Assembly (NCBI RefSeq): GCF_900198605.1
Contig: NZ_FZPJ01000015.1
Span: 22,711-86,710 of the forward strand
DNA: 64,000 nucleotides
Origin: Helicobacter mesocricetorum
GTDB taxonomy: Bacteria > Campylobacterota > Campylobacteria > Campylobacterales > Helicobacteraceae
Direction of reading: 5' to 3'
Made by a program: the position numbers and the translations under genes. Positions 58,046-64,000 of the stretch are shown here, in pieces. Every line of letters starts with the position of its first letter. Within the stretch, counting starts at the first letter, position 1. The notes beneath the pieces are model-generated. The model did not search any database. It worked only from the letters and a program-made list of their open reading frames with translations, and had not been told where the DNA came from.

Positions 58046-59842
58046 ATGTTAAACAAAAAACTAAGCTCAACATTTCGACCTTACTATGTCAATGAGTGTG
58101 AAGATATTAAATTTGCCATTAAACAAGTCGCTTCACAATTTAATAAAGACCCTAATACTTTAGATTTTGATTTACAAAGCATTACAACTTATAAAAAAAC
58201 TTCTTATGATCACCAAATACAACTCATTCCACCAAATGAAGTCAATCTTTTTTTAAATAATCGTAATAATCTCTTAGACCCTAATTTAACCATCACCCAA
58301 CGATATTGTATTTTAATCAAAGAACAAGCCAAACAACAAAAGCAATTCCATTTTCAAGCCGACAAGATAGTTTCAGAGGTTTTTTTAATTTTTAGAGCCG
58401 GTTTTACGCATACTGATGCTAACTTTGAATCCCTCTATCAAGAAATAAGAAAAATAAAAGCTTGGAATAAAATCCTCTTTTTTAACGAATTTTTAGAAAA
58501 AAAGGCTTTAAAAGAGTTTTTAATAAGCCTACAATACCCCTTAAAACAAGAAATAAAATACCTCTTAGCACAAGGGACTAACCTCCTCCCAACCATAGAA
58601 TCAAAGCTTGAATTTAAAAAAGAAATAACACAGAACTTCCAAACCATCAATAAAGATGAAATTATTTGCATTTACCACAAAGCTTTGCAAGGCAAACCCG
58701 GCAGAAATGCGCGTGGGGAATACATTATCCCAGAAGAGCCAAAAACACTTCATCAAAATAGTCCGCTAAAGTATGATAATGCGAGTATCAAACCCAAAGA
58801 ATACCCTAATGCTATCTATTACCTATCGGCTATGGGAGGGATTTTACAATACGATAAAGATTATTTGCAAATTAAAGACACTTTTGAAACCAAAGAAGTA
58901 AGTCTTAAAACAACAGGTTCGCTTATAGGAGGAATTGATAGCGGAACCATTATCAACATCACAGAATCCGATAGCCTTAAAGAATCTTTAGGGCAAGGTA
59001 TGAAAGTAGAAGCCTCTAAAGTCAATATTACAGGAAACATTGGTGCTTACACCGAAATAAAGGCTAAAGAAGTCAATATCGGGGGATTTACACACCAAAG
59101 CTCAAAAATTTATACCCAAAATGCCACTATTAAAACCCATAAGGGTTATTTATATGGAGAGATAATCAAAATAGAAAACCTTGAAACAGGCATTGTTGAG
59201 GGAAAAATAGTAGAAATAGAGCAAATGTATGGAGGAAAAGTTTATGCTCAAGAAATTATTATCCAAAATCTTCACTCTAACGCCTTTTTGTATGCAACAA
59301 AGAGCATTAGAGTTACCGCTATGGAAAAAGGAGAGAATAAATTTTTCATCGCTGCTAATTACAGCCCACAGGCTAGAGAATACTACAAGACACTCATAAA
59401 GAAAAAAAATGATTCCATACAAGAAGCCATTACTTTAACCAAAGAACTAAAAACAGAAAATGCACATATCCAAAAACTCAAACCAACAGCAGATGAAATA
59501 AGAAAAACTCTAATACTTTATAAAAATACCAAAACAACTCCACCTAGCTATCTCCTTAAAGAATTTGAAGCCTATCATCAGTTAATTTTAAACCTCAAAC
59601 AAAAACGAGAAAAAATCAACCAACTTAGCCAAACCTATAAACAATCCCTAAAAGATTTAAATGCCTTTGATGAAGCAACCCAAGAAGCAACGATTGAAAT
59701 ACAAAGCGGTTGGGTAGGATACAATGAAGTGCATTACCGCTTCTATGCACCAAAGCTAGAATTAATGCTTATCCCAAAACCTAGCCAACCCAAAAAAGTC
59801 GCTTATGACAAACAAACCAAACAACTAACTTTACAGGAGTAA
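58046..59842 (+). CDS. FapA/DUF342-domain protein
   Basis: 598 residues. The N-terminal half carries a DUF342-like segment (GKPGRNARGEYIIPEEPK) and the centre (residues ~270-440) a right-handed beta-helix of short glycine-rich turns (SLIGGIDSGTI, NITGNIGAYTEIKAKEVNIG). The C-terminal ~110 residues are coiled coil (AYHQLILNLKQKREKINQLS). DUF342 proteins are linked to flagellar assembly and cell polarity in several bacteria. It precedes ruvA by 2 bases, perhaps cotranscribed. Role not known here. Confidence 0.75.
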   Translation: MLNKKLSSTFRPYYVNECEDIKFAIKQVASQFNKDPNTLDFDLQSITTYKKTSYDHQIQLIPPNEVNLFLNNRNNLLDPNLTITQRYCILIKEQAKQQKQFHFQADKIVSEVFLIFRAGFTHTDANFESLYQEIRKIKAWNKILFFNEFLEKKALKEFLISLQYPLKQEIKYLLAQGTNLLPTIESKLEFKKEITQNFQTINKDEIICIYHKALQGKPGRNARGEYIIPEEPKTLHQNSPLKYDNASIKPKEYPNAIYYLSAMGGILQYDKDYLQIKDTFETKEVSLKTTGSLIGGIDSGTIINITESDSLKESLGQGMKVEASKVNITGNIGAYTEIKAKEVNIGGFTHQSSKIYTQNATIKTHKGYLYGEIIKIENLETGIVEGKIVEIEQMYGGKVYAQEIIIQNLHSNAFLYATKSIRVTAMEKGENKFFIAANYSPQAREYYKTLIKKKNDSIQEAITLTKELKTENAHIQKLKPTADEIRKTLILYKNTKTTPPSYLLKEFEAYHQLILNLKQKREKINQLSQTYKQSLKDLNAFDEATQEATIEIQSGWVGYNEVHYRFYAPKLELMLIPKPSQPKKVAYDKQTKQLTLQE

Positions 59843-59844
59843 CG

Positions 59845-60420
59845 ATGATTATAGCATTAGAAGGTGAAATATTTTTAAAAGAACCCACTAAAATCGCCCT
59901 AAAATGTGCAGGAGTGGTTTATGAGGTTTTTATCTCCTTACAAACAAGCAATCAAATTTCTCAAAAAATAGGCGAAACCTTAACCCTCTTAACAACCCAT
60001 ATCTTGCGTGAGGATTCCCAAACACTCTTTGGCTTTTTAGAAAAAACCGAGCAGAAGCTTTTTGATACACTCATTAAAATTAATGGCGTGGGTCCAAAAG
60101 TGGCAATGGCAATCCTCTCAACCTATACCCCACAAACCTTTGCCAAAGTTGTTGAAAGCAATGATATTAAATCTATGCAAAGAGTGCCGGGCATTGGACC
60201 AAAGAGCGCAGGTAGAATCTTAGTAGAACTCTCTGGCTGGTCTTTGGAGCTTAGCCATAATACTCTACCCAAAGAAGATTCTAATCTTTATCAAGTTATC
60301 TTAGCTTTAGAATCTCTAGGCTATAAAAATGATGTTATCCAAAAGGCTACTAAAGATTTAGAGGCTAATGAAGTAGGAGTTATGGTAAAAGCTGCTTTAA
60401 AAAAAATACAGGGTTTATAA
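59845..60420 (+). CDS. ruvA: Holliday junction DNA helicase subunit RuvA
   Basis: RuvA binds four-way junctions and loads RuvB for branch migration. 191 residues: N-terminal OB domain, two helix-hairpin-helix motifs (LIKINGVGPKVAMAILS and MQRVPGIGPKSAGRILVEL), and a C-terminal domain that contacts RuvB. The stop abuts the rimO ATG. Confidence 0.96.
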   Translation: MIIALEGEIFLKEPTKIALKCAGVVYEVFISLQTSNQISQKIGETLTLLTTHILREDSQTLFGFLEKTEQKLFDTLIKINGVGPKVAMAILSTYTPQTFAKVVESNDIKSMQRVPGIGPKSAGRILVELSGWSLELSHNTLPKEDSNLYQVILALESLGYKNDVIQKATKDLEANEVGVMVKAALKKIQGL

Positions 60421-61752
60421 ATGAGCAAAAAACTACATTTAATTTCACTTGGTTGCACTAAAAATCTCGTTGATAGCGAGGTTATGCTAGAAAAATTAAA
60501 AGATTATGAAAACACCCAAAGTTTGAGTGAAGCGGATTTAATCATCATTAATACCTGTGGATTCATTGAAGCTGCAAAAAAAGAGAGTATCGGAGAGATT
60601 TTAAATGCTTTAGAAAACAAAAAAGAGAATGCGCTTTTAATTGCTAGTGGTTGTTTAAGTGAACGTTATGCTAAAGAGCTAAAAGAAGAGATTCCACAAA
60701 TTGATATTATTACAGGGGTTGGAGATTATGACAAGATTGATAAACTCATACAAGAGCGAAAACAAAGCGGAAAAACTATCGTTTCTAACCAAAAAGGCAC
60801 TTTTTTAATACAAGATAATGAACGCATTATTAGCAATTCCACCATACACGCTTACATCAAACTCTCTGAAGGTTGCAACCAAAAATGTAGCTTTTGTGCT
60901 ATCCCCTCTTTTAAAGGAAAACTCCATTCAAGAACACTTGATTCTGCGCTTAAAGAAGTCAAAAATCTTGCTTTAAAAGGCTTTAGAGACTTTACTTTCA
61001 TTTCTCAAGATTCAAGCTCTTATCTAAGAGACTATGGCATTAAAGATGGTTTAGTGGATTTAATTGAAGGTGTTGAAAACCTTGCTAATGAAGGAATTGC
61101 GATTAAGAGCGCAAGAATCCTTTATCTCTATCCTGCCACAACCTCTACAAAACTTATCCAAAAAATCACAAAATCGCCTATTTTTCATAATTACTTTGAT
61201 ATGCCCTTGCAACACAGCTCTAAAAAAGTTTTGCAACAAATGGGGCGCAATGGAGAGTTTATCAACCTCTTAAAATTAATGCAAAAAGCTCCCAATAACT
61301 TTATCCGCACAAGCTTTATCATAGGGCATCCCGGAGAGGAGGAAGAAGATTTTAAAGAACTTTGCAATTTTATAAACACCTTTAACTTCGATAGGATAAA
61401 TTTCTTTAGTTTCTCCTCTGAAGAGGGGACAAAAAGTGCCACAATGGAGCAAATCCCACAAAAGATTAAAAATTCACGATTAAAGCAAATCAACACTATT
61501 TTTCAAAAACAATACCGACAAAACCTAAAAAATTTGGTAGGTAGAGAAATCATTGCTATATTAGAAGGCATTAGTGAAGAGAGTGAATACTTTTATAAAG
61601 CAAGAGATATGCGATTTGCTCCAGAAATTGATGGAGAGATTTTAATCAATGACAAAACCATTGAAGAGTCTTTAGAGGTTGGATTTTATCGCGTAAGGAT
61701 AACAGAAATTCTAGGGGATACCATTCTAGGTTGCGTGATTGGAAAAGCCTAA
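60421..61752 (+). CDS. rimO: Ribosomal protein S12 methylthiotransferase RimO
   Basis: RimO adds a methylthio group to an aspartate of ribosomal protein S12. 443 residues: the N-terminal cluster cysteines C12, C46 and C78, the radical-SAM motif CNQKCSFC (C152, C156, C159) and a C-terminal TRAM domain (~378-441). It overlaps tilS by 14 bases. Confidence 0.94.
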   Translation: MSKKLHLISLGCTKNLVDSEVMLEKLKDYENTQSLSEADLIIINTCGFIEAAKKESIGEILNALENKKENALLIASGCLSERYAKELKEEIPQIDIITGVGDYDKIDKLIQERKQSGKTIVSNQKGTFLIQDNERIISNSTIHAYIKLSEGCNQKCSFCAIPSFKGKLHSRTLDSALKEVKNLALKGFRDFTFISQDSSSYLRDYGIKDGLVDLIEGVENLANEGIAIKSARILYLYPATTSTKLIQKITKSPIFHNYFDMPLQHSSKKVLQQMGRNGEFINLLKLMQKAPNNFIRTSFIIGHPGEEEEDFKELCNFINTFNFDRINFFSFSSEEGTKSATMEQIPQKIKNSRLKQINTIFQKQYRQNLKNLVGREIIAILEGISEESEYFYKARDMRFAPEIDGEILINDKTIEESLEVGFYRVRITEILGDTILGCVIGKA

Positions 61753-62728
61753 ATTAGAATTCTTAGAAGTCTTAAAAAAAGGGAAAAATCTCTTGGCTTT
61801 CTCAAGTGGAGCAGATTCTACGGCACTTTATTTTTTATTAAAATCTTATGGCGTTAGCTTTGATATAGCCATTGTTGATTATGGCAAAAGATACCAATCT
61901 ATCTTAGAAATACAAAGAGCAAAGACGCTTTGTTTTTGGGATAATAAACAATGCTATGTTTTAAAATCTCCAAAAATAGAAAAAAATTTCGAACATAATG
62001 CAAGAATCATTCGCTATAACTTTTTTCAATCTCTGGTTTTAAGGCATTCTTATACCAATGTTATTTTAGCCCACCAACTCAATGATAAATTTGAATGGTT
62101 TTTAATGCAATTTTGCAAGGGAACAAACATCAATGCTATGTTAATGCAATCTTGCATCACCCAAAGCATCAAAGGCTACACCTATAATATTCTTCGCCCT
62201 ATGCTAGGGGTTTATAAAAAAGAAATTTTGCATTATCTAAAACAACAAAAAATTTTTTATTTTGAGGATTTTAGTAATTCTGATACGCATTTTAAACGCA
62301 ATTATTTTCGCTACCATTTTACCCATAGAATTTTAGAAGAATTCAAAGAAGGGATTAATTTTAGCTTCAAACTCCTAGAAGAGTTTCAATCAACATTACC
62401 TCTTGATGATTTAGGAGGCTATTACTGCTTTGATTCTACTCCAAAAGACTTCTATGCCATTGATTTAGCGTATAAAAAATTAGGCTATATCCTCTCAAAA
62501 AAGCAAAAATTCGAAATCCAAAAATACTTAAACAAGCAAGAATACTCCTTAGTCTTTGGCAATAAAATTGCGCTAGAAAAAGGCAATAACAAAATCTATA
62601 TATTCCCATACATCTCGAATATCTCGATAAATAAAGAAACAAAAGAAATATATAGAAAAATGAATCTCCCCAAAAAATTCCGCCAATTTTATCACTACCA
62701 GCAATCCTTAAAAACTAAGCCTAAATAA
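61739..62728 (+). CDS. tilS: tRNA(Ile)-lysidine synthase
   Basis: TilS modifies C34 of the CAU-anticodon isoleucine tRNA so that it reads AUA, an essential step. 329 residues with a PP-loop (LLAFSSGADSTALYFLL), AHQLNDKFEWFLMQF and RPMLGVYKKEIL. The start is a TTG inside rimO with AGG 8 bases before it. Slightly short but complete. Confidence 0.9.
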   Translation: MEKPKLEFLEVLKKGKNLLAFSSGADSTALYFLLKSYGVSFDIAIVDYGKRYQSILEIQRAKTLCFWDNKQCYVLKSPKIEKNFEHNARIIRYNFFQSLVLRHSYTNVILAHQLNDKFEWFLMQFCKGTNINAMLMQSCITQSIKGYTYNILRPMLGVYKKEILHYLKQQKIFYFEDFSNSDTHFKRNYFRYHFTHRILEEFKEGINFSFKLLEEFQSTLPLDDLGGYYCFDSTPKDFYAIDLAYKKLGYILSKKQKFEIQKYLNKQEYSLVFGNKIALEKGNNKIYIFPYISNISINKETKEIYRKMNLPKKFRQFYHYQQSLKTKPK

Positions 62729-62782
62729 AAATTTCTTTACTTTTTACCAACAATTAATTAAATCTTAATAATTAAATAATTA

Positions 62783-62788
62783 CGATAT
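62783..62788 (+). promoter_or_regulatory. Possible sigma-28 type promoter of the chemoreceptor gene
   Basis: CGATAT about 40 bases upstream of the ATG, with TTAA-rich DNA ahead, resembles the flagellar sigma-28 -10 element. A sigma-70 TACAAT at 62802-62807 is an alternative. Confidence 0.25.
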
Positions 62789-62826
62789 GCGTTTTTCAAA
62801 ATACAATTAAATAAGGGGCTAAACTT

Positions 62827-64000
62827 ATGCTTAAACACTTAAAAATTGGCACAAAAATTACCATAATTATTTCATTGGTTTTCATTCTCTGTTTAGGGAC
62901 TTTATCTATCATCATCTCCATTACTTCTTCAAACATTCAAGCAAAAAGCAGTAAAAATTTATTGGAGATGATCTCTGAAGACGCCTCAAAAACTTCTCTT
63001 ATAGTTTTTAATGAAGTTTATACGGCACTTGCAAACTCTCATGGAAGAATACAATCTCTTATTCAAGGCTCTTCTAATGACAAACTAAAATTCTTAGTAG
63101 AAAATATCGCAAATACCTTAGACAACAATAATTGGGGAGCATATAGCTATATTTACCTTAAAGATGCAAATATCATTGGCGGAGATAATTATATAAATCC
63201 TGAATACAAATTAAATGATGGCGGACTTATACTGCTTGCTAAAGATAATAACATTCAAAATCCAGGTGGCATAGTGATAATGCGAGCTGATGATACAATT
63301 ACAAACTTTGGAAGTGTTCAAAAAGCATTAACAACCGGAAGAATCTCTATGGGTAACCCTAGTATGCAAACCTTTGCAGGAGATACTCCTCGTTTAGGAA
63401 TTGCTATTAACTTTCCTTTAAAGGATACACAAAATGTAACGCAAGGGGTTGTTGGAATCTTCATTGATTTAAGCGAACTCTCAGAAGAACTCAATAATTC
63501 TAGGTATTCTTTTTTCACTGATGATTACAGAATCTTACTTTCAGAAGATTTAACCATTGGATCTCACCCTAACCCAGATATTCTCGCAAAGAATTTAATG
63601 AATGTTATCCACAAGAAAAATGATGATACGATAATCAATGCTATAAAAAATCACCAAAATGGCGTTTTTCCTTTTATTGATTACAAAGGAGAAGATACTT
63701 TTGCTGCTATAACGAGTTTTGAAATCGGTTATGGAACAGGTATTTTTTGGACCGCTGTAGCCCTAGCTCCCTTACATTCTATCTATGCTAATGTTTATGA
63801 ATTAAATTACATAATATTAGGCTGTAGCATTATCATCTTACTAATACTAATCGTCGTGCTATTTCTCTATGTCCATAAAAATATCACAACAAGAATTACC
63901 AATCTCTCTGAACATCTTCTTAAATTCTTTAAAGCACTACAATATAAGGGAGAGTATCCACCCAATCTAAAACCAAAGCATAACGACGAATTTGGTCAAA
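62827..64000 (+). CDS. Methyl-accepting chemotaxis protein, cut by window edge
   Basis: 391 codons to the right edge, read by hand. A first membrane segment (~10-32), a periplasmic dCache-type sensor domain (~35-315; WGAYSYIYLKDANIIGG, GVVGIFIDLSELSEELN), a second membrane segment (~330-350) and the start of a HAMP-like linker. The signalling domain lies outside. AAGGGG precedes the ATG. The ligand is unknown. With cheZ and fliN it fits a motile organism. Confidence 0.85.
   Translation, partial: MLKHLKIGTKITIIISLVFILCLGTLSIIISITSSNIQAKSSKNLLEMISEDASKTSLIVFNEVYTALANSHGRIQSLIQGSSNDKLKFLVENIANTLDNNNWGAYSYIYLKDANIIGGDNYINPEYKLNDGGLILLAKDNNIQNPGGIVIMRADDTITNFGSVQKALTTGRISMGNPSMQTFAGDTPRLGIAINFPLKDTQNVTQGVVGIFIDLSELSEELNNSRYSFFTDDYRILLSEDLTIGSHPNPDILAKNLMNVIHKKNDDTIINAIKNHQNGVFPFIDYKGEDTFAAITSFEIGYGTGIFWTAVALAPLHSIYANVYELNYIILGCSIIILLILIVVLFLYVHKNITTRITNLSEHLLKFFKALQYKGEYPPNLKPKHNDEFGQ

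Noticed and set aside
58002..58073. Upstream start of murJ
   Set aside because: It would overlap the divergent FapA-like gene, and the added residues do not resemble MurJ.

Overview
The window looks like chromosome of an enterohepatic Helicobacter. The evidence is low G+C coding sequence, a unified S10-spc-alpha ribosomal operon without rpmD, a futalosine-pathway mqnD, a remote CheZ homologue, a two-haem petC, and local gene orders (recA-eno-ftsB-like-AMIN-aroK; plsC with a BatD-like gene and ctpA; rpsJ beside an ATP-binding protein gene; a U32 peptidase gene beside cheZ) that I recall from H. pylori. An ilvD gene and a two-partner secretion locus argue against H. pylori itself; the species assignment is inference.

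Layout. Positions 1-10303 (minus) carry cell-wall, lipid and purine genes: murC (cut by the left edge), a DapC-like aminotransferase, a DEAD-box helicase, a conserved unknown, plsC, a BatD/SH3-like membrane protein, purQ-purS-purC and ctpA. Positions 10462-17269 (plus) carry recA, eno, an FtsB-like protein, an AMIN-domain protein, aroK, two LPS-core glycosyltransferases and mqnD. Positions 17266-21664 (minus) carry tonB, a fliO-like gene, fliN and the cytochrome bc1 operon petABC. After a 570-base gap, 22233-35957 (minus) is one ribosomal protein superoperon from rpsJ to rplQ that includes secY, map, infA and rpoA and ends in a strong terminator.

The accessory part starts after 37230. Positions 37274-41564 form a restriction-modification island. 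It holds a complete EcoRV-like system (endonuclease and D12-class methylase), a second system made of a gamma-class NPPY methylase and a coupled partner gene, a truncated second D12 methylase, and a chimeric relic joining the 5' end of the NPPY methylase to a D12 methylase tail. The second system lies between two copies of the ilvD 3' end, which points to insertion with a long target duplication. ilvD follows (41584-43275) and looks noticeably more G+C rich than its surroundings. Then come a U32 peptidase gene, cheZ and the tRNA genes for initiator Met and Gln.

Positions 46090-54186 hold a two-partner secretion locus: a TpsB transporter, a 1764-residue TpsA exoprotein, two small membrane proteins, and a relic of a tpsA 3' end beyond them. 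That arrangement resembles contact-dependent inhibition loci in which spare toxin/immunity cassettes collect behind tpsA. The window ends with an amino-acid ABC transporter, murJ, a FapA/DUF342 protein, ruvA-rimO-tilS and a chemoreceptor gene cut by the right edge.

No rRNA gene, CRISPR array, transposase or integrase was found.
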